A stretch of DNA of 64,000 nucleotides, from positions 17,939 to 81,938 of the forward strand of contig NZ_JADKPR010000023.1 in assembly GCF_015351475.1 (NCBI RefSeq), given 5' to 3'. The stretch's first letter is position 1; every line of letters begins with the position of its first letter. This stretch comes from Flavobacterium sp. HJJ. Lineage in GTDB: Bacteria > Bacteroidota > Bacteroidia > Flavobacteriales > Flavobacteriaceae. This document shows, one piece after another, positions 26,537 to 35,102 of the stretch. The notes under the pieces are model-generated. The model was not told the DNA's origin, ran no database searches, and saw nothing but the letters and a program-made list of their open reading frames with translations. Both the position numbers and the translations under genes were made by a program.

Positions 26537-28765
26537 ATGAAGAATAAAATAAAATATGCTGCCATAGCTGTGTCTATTCTGGCATTTGCTGACGGCAGTG
26601 CACAGGCAGTGAAATCTAAAAAACAGCAGAATACTTATGTTGGAAAAGAGATAACAAACGAGAATGATGCCGCTATTGAGAAGCTGATTTCTCAAATGAC
26701 TCTGGAAGAAAAAATAGGAATGCTGCATGGTAACAGTATGTTTACTTCCGGAGGAGTAAAACGCTTGGGAATTCCAGAATTAAAAATGGCAGATGGACCG
26801 CTTGGAGTACGTGAAGAAATTTCCCGTGATAACTGGTCTCCAGCGGGATTAACAAACGATTTTGCGACTTATTATCCAGCGGGCGGCGCATTATCTGCTA
26901 CTTGGAATACAGAAATGGGATATACTTTCGGGAATAGCTTAGGACAGGAAATGCGTGCCAGAGATAAGGATATGCTGCTTTCACCAGCTATTAATATCGT
27001 CAGAACACCGCTTGGGGGCAGAACGTATGAATATATGAGTGAAGACCCATTTTTGAACAAAAAGATGGCTGTGCCTTTAATTGTTGGTCTGCAGGATAAT
27101 GATGTTATGGCCTGCGTAAAACATTTTGCTGCTAATAATCAGGAAACGAACCGTGATTTTGTTGATGTGCAGATTGATGAGCGTGCGCTCCGCGAAATCT
27201 ATCTGCCTGCTTTTGAAGCGTCTGTTAGAGAAGCAAAAGCGTATAGTATTATGGGAGCTTATAATAAATTCAGAGGTGAATATTTATGTGAGAATGATTA
27301 TATGCTAAATAAAATTTTACGTGACGAATGGAACTTTAAAGGTATTGTGGTGTCTGATTGGGCTGCAGTGCATTCTACTGTAAAATCTTTGGAGAATGGA
27401 TTGGATGTCGAAATGGGAACTCCAAAAAAGTTTAACGAATTTTTCCTGGCTGACAAATTAATTGCAGCAGCCCAAAAAGGTGAAATTTCAGAAAAAGAAA
27501 TTGACAAACATGTAAGACGTATTCTGCATACTTTGTATCAGGTAAAAGCAATGGGCGGAAAAAAACGTGCCACAGGAAGTATTGCTACCGAAGCACATTA
27601 TCAGGATGCCTATAAAATTGCTTCAGAAGCGATAGTACTTTTGAAAAACGAAAATAACGCACTGCCTATAAAATTAGACGGCGTAAAATCTATTGCAGTT
27701 ATTGGTAATAATGCAGCGAAGAAAAATGCTTTGGGAGGATTTGGAGCTGGTGTAAAAACAAAAAGAGAAATCACTCCTCTAGAAGGATTAAAAAACAGAC
27801 TCCCAGCTTCTATTAAAATTAATTATGCAGAAGGATATTTGGAGCGTTATGATAAAAAAAATGCTGGAAACTTAGGAAATATAACTTCTACAGGTCCAGT
27901 TACAATCGATCAATTAGATCCAGCCAAACTGCAGGAAGCAATAGAAGCGGCTAAAAACTCAGATGTAGCTGTTGTTTTTGCAGGTTCAAACCGCGATTAT
28001 GAAACAGAATCTTCAGATCGTCGAACATTAAATTTACCATTTGGCCAAGAAGAATTAATTAAAAAAGTATTGGAAGTAAATCCAAGAACGATAGTGGTTT
28101 TAATTGCTGGAGCTCCTTTTGAAATTAATGATTTAAGCAAAAAAACAAATGCATTAGTCTGGAGCTGGTTCAATGGTTCTGAAGGAGGAAACGCATTGGC
28201 CGATGTATTGTTAGGAAAAGTAAATCCTTCAGGGAAATTACCTTGGACAATGCCCAAGAAATTAATGGATTCTCCTGCTCACGCTACTAATAGTTTCCCC
28301 GGCGATAAAGCGGTTGAATATAAAGAAGGAATTTTGGTAGGATACAGATGGTTTGATACTAAAAACGTTGAACCTTTATATCCTTTCGGATACGGATTAT
28401 CATATACTACTTTTGCTTTCAGTGATGCAAAAGCAGATAAAGAATCTTATGCTGATAATGAAACAATCACAGTTTCAGTAACGGTTAAGAACACAGGAAA
28501 AGCAGATGGTAAAGAAGTAGTACAATTGTATGTTTCTAAAGCAGATTCAAAAATCGACCGCGCTGCTCAAGAGTTAAAAGGATTTCAAAAAGTATTTGTT
28601 GGTGTCGGAAAATCTGCAGTTGTAACAATTCAGGTTCCTGTAAAAGAATTAGCATATTATAGCGCCGAGAGCAAAAAATGGATCGTAGAGCCAGGAAAAT
28701 ATACTTTGAATATTGGAAATTCTTCCCGAGATATTAAAAACAAAATTGATATTGTTATAAAATAA
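26537..28765 (+). CDS. GH3 beta-glucosidase
   Basis: 742-aa secreted enzyme (signal peptide ending near SAQA, residue 24). The N-terminal barrel has KHFAANNQE and the nucleophile motif VVSDWAAVHST; the alpha/beta sandwich supplies the acid/base; the C-terminal fibronectin-III-like domain contains YPFGYGLSYTTF. This is the standard three-domain beta-glucosidase (BglX-like) layout. It should hydrolyse the unsubstituted gluco-oligosaccharides left after side-chain removal, in the periplasm. GH5 follows after a gap that contains an inverted repeat. Confidence 0.92.
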   Translation: MKNKIKYAAIAVSILAFADGSAQAVKSKKQQNTYVGKEITNENDAAIEKLISQMTLEEKIGMLHGNSMFTSGGVKRLGIPELKMADGPLGVREEISRDNWSPAGLTNDFATYYPAGGALSATWNTEMGYTFGNSLGQEMRARDKDMLLSPAINIVRTPLGGRTYEYMSEDPFLNKKMAVPLIVGLQDNDVMACVKHFAANNQETNRDFVDVQIDERALREIYLPAFEASVREAKAYSIMGAYNKFRGEYLCENDYMLNKILRDEWNFKGIVVSDWAAVHSTVKSLENGLDVEMGTPKKFNEFFLADKLIAAAQKGEISEKEIDKHVRRILHTLYQVKAMGGKKRATGSIATEAHYQDAYKIASEAIVLLKNENNALPIKLDGVKSIAVIGNNAAKKNALGGFGAGVKTKREITPLEGLKNRLPASIKINYAEGYLERYDKKNAGNLGNITSTGPVTIDQLDPAKLQEAIEAAKNSDVAVVFAGSNRDYETESSDRRTLNLPFGQEELIKKVLEVNPRTIVVLIAGAPFEINDLSKKTNALVWSWFNGSEGGNALADVLLGKVNPSGKLPWTMPKKLMDSPAHATNSFPGDKAVEYKEGILVGYRWFDTKNVEPLYPFGYGLSYTTFAFSDAKADKESYADNETITVSVTVKNTGKADGKEVVQLYVSKADSKIDRAAQELKGFQKVFVGVGKSAVVTIQVPVKELAYYSAESKKWIVEPGKYTLNIGNSSRDIKNKIDIVIK

Positions 28766-28810
28766 TATGACTGTCCGCAAATAATACCATGTTTTTTTTC
28801 GCACTGATTG

Positions 28811-28873
28811 CGCAGATTCTCACAGATTTCATTACTATTTTTTTAAAAATCTGTGTAAATCTTTTTAATCTGC
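28811..28873. repeat. Intergenic inverted repeat before the GH5 gene
   Basis: CGCAGATTCTCACAGATTT (28811-28829) is matched in inverted orientation by AAATCTGTGTAAATC...ATCTGC (28847-28873), with internal mismatches. The two arms resemble the dispersed 'cagattt/aaatctg' repeats of flavobacterial genomes. It may stabilise or attenuate the transcript. Confidence 0.45.
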
Positions 28874-28959
28874 AGCTAATTCGATCTGTTTGGTATTAGT
28901 TAAGGATAATCATAATAAAATAATAGCAGCTATTAAACCAACCAAAAATCAATACTATT

Positions 28960-30468
28960 ATGAATAACAAAATTAAAAGACATGGAATTCTTTTCTTTCT
29001 TTGTTTCGCTTTTTTAAGTGTTATGGCCTGCAGTTCCAATGATACTGTTGCTGCAGCACCAAAAGAAGAAACGAAAACACTTACCGCAGATGTTTCTAAG
29101 ATAGATTTTGAAGCTAAAGAAAATGCTGCGAGTGTAACTGTTACTACTGATGCTAAGACATGGACAATTGCTTCAAATGTCAGTTGGATTCAGTTGAGTA
29201 AAAGTTCTGGAACAAAAGGGACCAGTTTAGTAACAATTACAGCGTTAGAAAATACAGCTGTAGCTGCAAGAACTGCTACAGTAACTATAAGTTCTAGTGA
29301 ATCTGCCTCAATTCAGATTTCAATTTCACAAGCTGGAGGAACTATCGTTGTTACTGGTTTATATCCTAGTTATAATACTAACCCGATTGCTGATGATGCT
29401 GTAGGAATGGGAAGTACTGCTGCGCAGCTGGCTGCCAAAATGAAATTAGGCTGGAATATTGGAAATACATTGGAGGCGACACCTGGAAGTGAAACCGCCT
29501 GGGGAAATCCAAAAGTTACTAAAGCACTGATTGATCTGGTTAAAGCAAATGGCTTTAATGCTATCAGGATTCCTTGCTCTTGGAATCAGTATGCTAATAG
29601 TACAACTGCACAAATCAGTGCAGCATGGTTAGCAAGAGTAAAAGAAGTAGTGCAATACTGTGTGGATAATGATATGTATGTTATAGTTAACATTCACTGG
29701 GATGGCGGCTGGTTAGAAAAAAATTGTACCGAAGATAAAAAAGAAGCAAATAATGCTAAACAAAAAGCATTTTGGGAACAGATTGCGACCTATTTACGCG
29801 GTTTTGATGAGCACTTGCTTTTTGCTTGTGCAAACGAACCTAATGTTGAAGATGCTACCCAGATGGCAGTTTTAAAATCGTATCATCAAACATTTATTGA
29901 TGCTGTTCGATCTACAGGTGGTAAAAACGCATATCGTAACTTAATCATTCAGGGACCATCAACAGATATCGATAAAACAAATAAATTGATGACAACTTTA
30001 CCTACGGACAAGGTTGCAAACCGAATGATGGCTGAGGTTCACTTCTACCCTTATCAATTTACTCTTATGGACAAAGACGCTGATTGGGGCAAAATGTTTT
30101 ACTATTGGGGAGTAGGAAATCATTCCACTACCGATACTGCACACAATCCTACTTGGGGTGAAGAAGCTGACGTAGATAAGTTTTTCCTTTCTATGAAAAC
30201 ACAATTTGTAGACAAAGGAATTCCTGTGGTTTTAGGCGAATTTGGCGCAATAAGACGTGATCTAACAGGAGATGCATTAACATTGCATTTAAAATCAAGA
30301 GCGGCCTTTTTTAAATATGTTGTAAAACAGGCAAGAGCCAATGGTATGATACCTTTTTACTGGGATGCTGGAAATTTAGGTGTAAATACTATGTCTTTAT
30401 TTGACAGAAGCACCAATACGGTTTATGATCAGCAGGCATTAACGGGGTTACTTGATGGATTAAAATAA
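28960..30468 (+). CDS. BACON-domain GH5 endo-glucanase, probable xyloglucanase
   Basis: Surface lipoprotein (VMAC, Cys24) that starts degradation outside the cell by cutting the beta-1,4-glucan backbone. After the anchor comes one BACON domain (about 40-125, with SNVSWIQLSKSSG and TVTISSSESASIQISISQ), then the GH5 barrel (about 150-500). Catalytic residues: acid/base Glu in ACANEPNVE and nucleophile Glu in VLGEFGAIRR; IRIPCSWNQY, NIHWDGGW and VHFYPYQFT line the site. The BACON-GH5 architecture matches the GH5_4 xyloglucanase of the Bacteroides ovatus locus; the subfamily call is from memory. It has a short 3' terminator. Confidence 0.88.
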   Translation: MNNKIKRHGILFFLCFAFLSVMACSSNDTVAAAPKEETKTLTADVSKIDFEAKENAASVTVTTDAKTWTIASNVSWIQLSKSSGTKGTSLVTITALENTAVAARTATVTISSSESASIQISISQAGGTIVVTGLYPSYNTNPIADDAVGMGSTAAQLAAKMKLGWNIGNTLEATPGSETAWGNPKVTKALIDLVKANGFNAIRIPCSWNQYANSTTAQISAAWLARVKEVVQYCVDNDMYVIVNIHWDGGWLEKNCTEDKKEANNAKQKAFWEQIATYLRGFDEHLLFACANEPNVEDATQMAVLKSYHQTFIDAVRSTGGKNAYRNLIIQGPSTDIDKTNKLMTTLPTDKVANRMMAEVHFYPYQFTLMDKDADWGKMFYYWGVGNHSTTDTAHNPTWGEEADVDKFFLSMKTQFVDKGIPVVLGEFGAIRRDLTGDALTLHLKSRAAFFKYVVKQARANGMIPFYWDAGNLGVNTMSLFDRSTNTVYDQQALTGLLDGLK

Positions 30469-30493
30469 ATTAAATGAAGATAGATTAAATTAG

Positions 30494-30551
30494 TTTCGGG
30501 ATTATTATTTAGAGCATTTTTGTTTTAAATAATCGTCCCGAAATATTTTTA
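30494..30551 (+). terminator. Terminator after the GH5 gene
   Basis: Arms 30494-30511 and 30526-30543 pair over 18 bp with one wobble and one mismatch, followed by TATTTTTATA. It suggests that the esterase-GH43-GH95 part may be transcribed in part separately. Confidence 0.65.
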
Positions 30552-30618
30552 TAACTTGGTCATTTGTATATTTATAGAACAAAGTTAAATGACTAACATT
30601 TTAAAATCAATAATACAA

Positions 30619-32568
30619 ATGAAAAAAATACTTGTTATCTTATTTATTGTCAATGGTTTTTGGGCTAATGCCTATGTTAAAATGCCATTAGTATTCTCTG
30701 ACGGAATGGTTTTACAGCGGAACAAACCAATTCCAGTTTGGGGCTGGGCTGATGCCAATGAAAAAGTTCAGGTTCAGTTCAATAAACAGACTAAAAGCAT
30801 CATTGCCGATAAAAGCGGAAAATGGATGGTCAAACTGGATACTGAAAAAGCGGGCGGGCCTTTTGAATTGACCATTTCTGGTAACAACAAAATTGTCATA
30901 AAAAATGTTTTAGTTGGCGAAGTCTGGATTTGTTCCGGACAATCGAACATGGAATTTCAAATGTATAAACTTCCTGATTTTGAAGTCCAAAAAGAACAGT
31001 CAAACGAGCCAATGATTCGTCAGTTTGGCGTAGCTCAAGATTTAAGCAGTACACCAAAAGAAGATCTAAAAGCTGGAAAATGGACTGTTTCCAATAAACA
31101 AAATATCAAGGATTTTACTGCAGTGGGTTACTTCTTTGCAAAGAAACTATATGCCGAATTAAAAATCCCAATCGGAATCATCAACACTTCTTGGGGCGGA
31201 ACCTGTGTGGAGACCTGGACAAGCCGTGAAGCTTTTGAAAAAAGCGATGAATTCAAGGATATGATTGCAGGCGTACCTTCGGTAAATATGGATGCCATTT
31301 TTGAAACGTATAAAAAATCACTTTTAGATAATATTCAAAAAATTCAGAGTTTTCAAGTAACGGAAGTTAATCAGGACCAATTCAAAAATCCAGATTTTAA
31401 TGATACGAAATGGCCGGAAATAAAAGTACCCTCTCTTTGGGAAAATCAGCAGATCGGAAATATTGATGGAGTCGTGTGGATGCGAAAAACGATTACTTTA
31501 ACAGCAGATCAAGCCAAAAAAGAAGCGGTTCTATATTTGTCAAAAGTAGATGACGAAGACGAGACGTATGTTAACGGAATTTTGGTCGGAACCAATAACA
31601 TTTGGGATAGGGAACGGATGTATAAGATTCCCGTAAATGTTTTGAAAGAAGGTACAAACGTAATTGCTGTAAAAATCACCGATTATACTGGAGGAGGAGG
31701 TATTTACGGAGATCCAGCTGATTTGAGAATCGATTTCAATGGTTCGGCTGTGACACTTGATGGATTATGGAAATTCAATGTTGTACAAGTAAAAGTTTCA
31801 GTTTCACCAAACAGTTATCCTTCGTTATTGTACAATGCGATGGTAAATCCGCTCGTTCCGTATGCTATTCAAGGAGTTTTATGGTATCAGGGTGAAGCCA
31901 ATGTTTGGAGAGCGAGCCAATACAAAAAAGCTTTCCCTTTGATGATAAATGATTGGAGAACCAAATGGAATCAGGGGAATTTTCCTTTTTACTTTGTGCA
32001 ATTATCAACTTTCGATGAGTTCAAAGGAAACAGTAAAGTAGGAAGTCGTTGGGCAGAACTTCGCGAAGCACAATCCGAAACTTTGAAATTGCCAAATACT
32101 GGAATGGCTGTAACCACTGATATTGGAAATGCAAAAGACATTCATCCAACCAACAAAAAAGATGTAGGATTGCGTTTGTCTGCAATAGCTCTGAACAATG
32201 TGTATGGGAAAAAGCAAGTTTACAGCGGACCAATTTTTAAATCTCAGGAAATAAAGGCAAATCAAATTGTTCTTTCATTTAATGACATTGGAAGCGGATT
32301 GTCAACTTCTGATAATTCCGAGAACGTAAAAGGTTTTGAAATCGCTGGCACCGATAAAGTTTTTCATTCCGCGAAAGCGATTATCAAAGACAACAAAGTA
32401 ATCGTTTCCAGCGGAAGTGTTCCTAATCCTGTTGCCGTGCATTACGGCTGGGCAGATGACGATACTGAAATTAACCTTTTCAACAAAGAAAAATTTCCGG
32501 CTTCGCCTTTCAGAACTGATAATTGGGAAACGATTACTACGAATGAAAAGTATAAAATAAATCCGTAG
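30619..32568 (+). CDS. SASA-family acetylesterase (sialate O-acetylesterase-like)
   Basis: SGNH-type carbohydrate esterase expected to remove acetyl groups from xyloglucan or another hemicellulose. The start at 30619 opens a signal peptide (MKKILVILFIVNGFWANAY); an upstream ATG at 30589 is less likely. Motifs: VWICSGQSNMEF (nucleophile Ser), VLWYQGEANVW, and the late DIHPTNK (catalytic Asp-His). A jelly-roll insert sits between the two halves (about residues 245-380, with WMRKTITLTADQAK). The stop codon TAG (32566-32568) is provided by the REP element that begins at 32565, so the original C-terminus may have been a little different. Confidence 0.86.
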   Translation: MKKILVILFIVNGFWANAYVKMPLVFSDGMVLQRNKPIPVWGWADANEKVQVQFNKQTKSIIADKSGKWMVKLDTEKAGGPFELTISGNNKIVIKNVLVGEVWICSGQSNMEFQMYKLPDFEVQKEQSNEPMIRQFGVAQDLSSTPKEDLKAGKWTVSNKQNIKDFTAVGYFFAKKLYAELKIPIGIINTSWGGTCVETWTSREAFEKSDEFKDMIAGVPSVNMDAIFETYKKSLLDNIQKIQSFQVTEVNQDQFKNPDFNDTKWPEIKVPSLWENQQIGNIDGVVWMRKTITLTADQAKKEAVLYLSKVDDEDETYVNGILVGTNNIWDRERMYKIPVNVLKEGTNVIAVKITDYTGGGGIYGDPADLRIDFNGSAVTLDGLWKFNVVQVKVSVSPNSYPSLLYNAMVNPLVPYAIQGVLWYQGEANVWRASQYKKAFPLMINDWRTKWNQGNFPFYFVQLSTFDEFKGNSKVGSRWAELREAQSETLKLPNTGMAVTTDIGNAKDIHPTNKKDVGLRLSAIALNNVYGKKQVYSGPIFKSQEIKANQIVLSFNDIGSGLSTSDNSENVKGFEIAGTDKVFHSAKAIIKDNKVIVSSGSVPNPVAVHYGWADDDTEINLFNKEKFPASPFRTDNWETITTNEKYKINP

Positions 32569-32608
32569 AGACGGGTTTGAAACCCGTCTGTATAAGAACC
32601 CGTCTGTA
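32565..32608. repeat. REP element plus half copy after the esterase gene
   Basis: Full copy 32565-32592 beginning with GTAGAGACGGGTTTGAAACC, then a half copy (AACCCGTCTGTA) at 32597-32608. It is the same sequence as the copies inside and behind the RAYT gene. The 5' GTAG tetranucleotide is the hallmark recognised by REP-associated transposases in Proteobacteria. Confidence 0.88.
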
Positions 32609-32628
32609 GTGCAAAAAATTAAAAGATT

Positions 32629-34137
32629 ATGGAATTTCTAAAATTAAAAATACGGTTTTTATTGTTTTTTTTATCGTTTATTGTAAATGCACAGCATCAA
32701 AGCGAGCAAAAACCAAATACGTACAGCAATCCAATTTTTGCTGGAGATTATCCAGACCCATCAATCCTTCGAGACGGAGAGGATTATTATATAGTGCATT
32801 CCTCTTTCAACTATTATCCAGGATTATTGATTTGGACTTCCAAGGATCTAATTAATTGGAAACCCGTTACACACGCACTTACCAAAAGCGTGGGTTCCGT
32901 TTGGGCACCAGATTTGGTTAAATACAGCAATAAATTTTATATTTATTTCCCCGCCAATAATACCAATTATGTAGTTTCGGCAGATACTATAAATGGCCCG
33001 TGGAGTGATCCGATTGACTTAAAAATTGGAAGCATTGACCCAGGACATTTTGTGGATGATAAAGGGAATCGTTTTCTGTATTTCAGCGACGGAAGTTATG
33101 TGCCACTTTCTAAAGACGGACTTTCGGTAATCGGAAAAGCGATACACGCCTATGATGGCTGGAAAATACCAAGCGATTGGTCAATAGAATGTTTTTGTCT
33201 TGAAGGCCCGAAAATGATTAAAAAAGATGATTATTATTATCTGACCGTTGCCGAAGGCGGAACCGCAGGGCCGGCAACCAGCCACATGGTAATTTCGGCA
33301 CGTTCCAAATCTCCTTTTGGACCGTGGGAAAACGCGCCGAATAATCCTATCATCAGAACAAATGACAGTTCGGAAAAGTGGTGGTCTAAAGGTCACGCAA
33401 CGATAATTGACGATGTTAAAGGAAATTGGTGGATGGTTTTTCACGGCTATGAAAACGGCTATTACAATATGGGACGTCAAACTCTTTTACAGCCTATAGA
33501 ATGGACAAAAGATGGCTGGTTCAAAATAAAAGACGGCATCAAAACCGAAGATGCAATAAAAAAACCAGCTGGTCAATCCGTAAAAAGTGATTTCACACTT
33601 TCGGATACTTTTACAGGAAGTAAGCTCAATTCACAATGGCAGTTTTTTGACGAATTTGATTCCCAAAGAACTACGTTTTCTTCCAATGGAATAAAAATCA
33701 AAGGAAAAGGAACGGGTATTGGTGAAAGTTCACCATTGTTATGCACTCCTTCTGATCATTCCTATACAGCAGATGTTGAAGTTGAAATCGAAGAAAATGC
33801 TTCTGCTGGACTGGTTCTTTTCTACGATACTAAATTGTTTACCGGAATCGCTTTCGATAAGGAAAACATTATGGCGATTCTGAGGGTTTGGCAATTTCCA
33901 ACGGTAAAAGGGGTGAACAAAACCCATTTGTTTTTACGTTTGGAAAAAAGGGAACAAGTGGTTAATATGTTCTACAGCATCGATGGAAAGGATTGGCTGA
34001 AAATCGAGAACTCTGCTGAGGTTTCCTCTTTCAACCATAATGTATTGAGTGGTTTTATGAGTCTTAAATTGGGACTTTCTGCGGTAGGAGATGGTTCGGT
34101 GACGTTTAAGAATTTTGTTTATAAGGGGGTGAAATAA
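32629..34137 (+). CDS. GH43 family alpha-L-arabinofuranosidase/beta-xylosidase
   Basis: Secreted (signal peptide to about residue 22), 502 aa. The five-bladed propeller (about 30-315) shows the GH43 triad: catalytic base Asp in GDYPDPSI, pKa-modulating Asp in GSIDPGHF, and general acid Glu in CLEGPKM. A C-terminal GH43-C2-type beta-sandwich (about 325-500) follows. In this locus removal of arabinofuranose from S-type xyloglucan side chains is the likely role, as for GH43 enzymes in the B. ovatus locus. beta-xylosidase activity cannot be excluded. The stop is one base before the RAYT start codon. Confidence 0.88.
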   Translation: MEFLKLKIRFLLFFLSFIVNAQHQSEQKPNTYSNPIFAGDYPDPSILRDGEDYYIVHSSFNYYPGLLIWTSKDLINWKPVTHALTKSVGSVWAPDLVKYSNKFYIYFPANNTNYVVSADTINGPWSDPIDLKIGSIDPGHFVDDKGNRFLYFSDGSYVPLSKDGLSVIGKAIHAYDGWKIPSDWSIECFCLEGPKMIKKDDYYYLTVAEGGTAGPATSHMVISARSKSPFGPWENAPNNPIIRTNDSSEKWWSKGHATIIDDVKGNWWMVFHGYENGYYNMGRQTLLQPIEWTKDGWFKIKDGIKTEDAIKKPAGQSVKSDFTLSDTFTGSKLNSQWQFFDEFDSQRTTFSSNGIKIKGKGTGIGESSPLLCTPSDHSYTADVEVEIEENASAGLVLFYDTKLFTGIAFDKENIMAILRVWQFPTVKGVNKTHLFLRLEKREQVVNMFYSIDGKDWLKIENSAEVSSFNHNVLSGFMSLKLGLSAVGDGSVTFKNFVYKGVK

Positions 34138-34138
34138 T

Positions 34139-34984
34139 ATGACTAAATTTCAGGGCAAATATCGCATTGATTCTGCGAGAGCAAAATGGTGGAATTATGA
34201 TAATCCAGGAGATTATTTTATCACCATTTGTACAAAAAATAAAGATCATTTATTTTGACATATAAAAGATGAAGAAATGATTTTGAATGAATACGGTCAA
34301 ATTGTAATGGATTGTTGGTTGGATTTACCAAATCATTATGATAATATTATTCTAGGAGAATTTCAGATTATGCCAAATCATATTCATTGTATTATAGGAG
34401 TGGATAATTCAAAAGAGTTGAATCCCGTACAGACGGGTTTGAAACCCGTCTGTACCACGCATAATTTCGGGGTTTCGAATTCCAATCCAGAGTCAGATAC
34501 CGTAGAGACGGGTTTGAAACCCGTCTGTACCTCGCATAATTCCGAGATTTCGAATTTCAATCCAGAATCAGATACCGTAGAGACGGGTTTGAAACCCGTC
34601 TGTACCATGCATAATTTCGGGGTTTCGAATTTCAATCCAGAGTCAGATACCGTAGAGACGGGTTTGAAACCCGTCTGTACCACGCATAATTTCGGGGTTT
34701 CGAATTTCAATCCAGAATTAGATACCGTAGAGACGGGTTTGAAACCCGTCTGTACCACTAATATTAATTCCGATAAAAATATCCACGGTGTATTTGAATT
34801 TATCCGAGCTTTGAAATCATTTTCATCCCGAAGAATAAATGAAAAGAGAAATTCAAAAGGTGTTTCAAATTGGCAGGAACGATTTCACGATCATATTATT
34901 AGGAATGAAGCAGAATACAATAGAATTATAGATTATATAATAAATAATCCTAAGAAATGGGATGAGGATTGTTTTTTTGAATAG
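34139..34984 (+). pseudogene. REP-associated tyrosine transposase (RAYT) with internal REP array and early stop
   Basis: Y1/HUH-type transposase of the IS200/IS605-related RAYT group. The frame begins at 34139 (MTKFQGKYRIDSARAKWW), passes YFITICTKNKDHLF and meets a TGA at 34256-34258 (codon 40); intact relatives have Gly or similar here. It then continues in the same frame: ILGEFQIMPNHIHCIIG (HUH histidines) and, near the end, EYNRIIDYIINNPKKW (catalytic Tyr region). Translation may restart at ATG 34277, but that product lacks the first beta-strand. Between the two motifs lie five REPs as 25-codon repeats that stay in frame. The stop TAG (34982-34984) touches another REP. Probably inactive, unless the TGA is read through or is a sequence error. 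Confidence 0.85.
34427..34755. repeat. Five REP palindromes on an exact 75-bp period inside the RAYT gene
   Basis: 29-nt palindromes at 34427, 34502, 34577, 34652 and 34727, separated by nearly identical 46-nt segments. Each reads GTAGAGACGGGTTTGAAACC (first copy GTACAG...) and ends GTCTGTAC. The period of 75 bp equals 25 codons and encodes VETGLKPVCT plus THNFGVSNFNPESDT. The complement of the array is also open, which explains a spurious antisense frame. This is a tandem-repeat array, not a CRISPR array, because the segments between palindromes are copies of each other. Confidence 0.97.
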
Positions 34985-35061
34985 TACAGACGGGTTTGAA
35001 ACCCGTCTGTACGTGGGTATATCAAGTACAGCGTTGAGATAGATTTGAAACCCGTCTGTAC
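34984..35061. repeat. REP pair downstream of the RAYT gene
   Basis: A perfect copy (34984-35012) starts at the last base of the RAYT stop codon. A diverged copy (35026-35061) keeps the AAACCCGTCTGTAC end but has a disturbed left arm. Together with 32565-32608 these REPs bracket GH43 and the RAYT. Confidence 0.88.
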
Positions 35062-35102
35062 AGGAATCCCGTCACACAGAAAAAAAAATTAAATTTTATT
35101 TT

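Noticed and set aside
34427..34755. CRISPR array
   Set aside because: Regular palindromic repeats at constant spacing, but the segments between them are near-identical copies and the array lies inside a transposase frame; no cas genes are present.
34384..34758. 124-codon antisense frame over the REP array
   Set aside because: It is open only because the palindromes repeat every 75 bp and therefore lack stops on both strands; no independent coding evidence.
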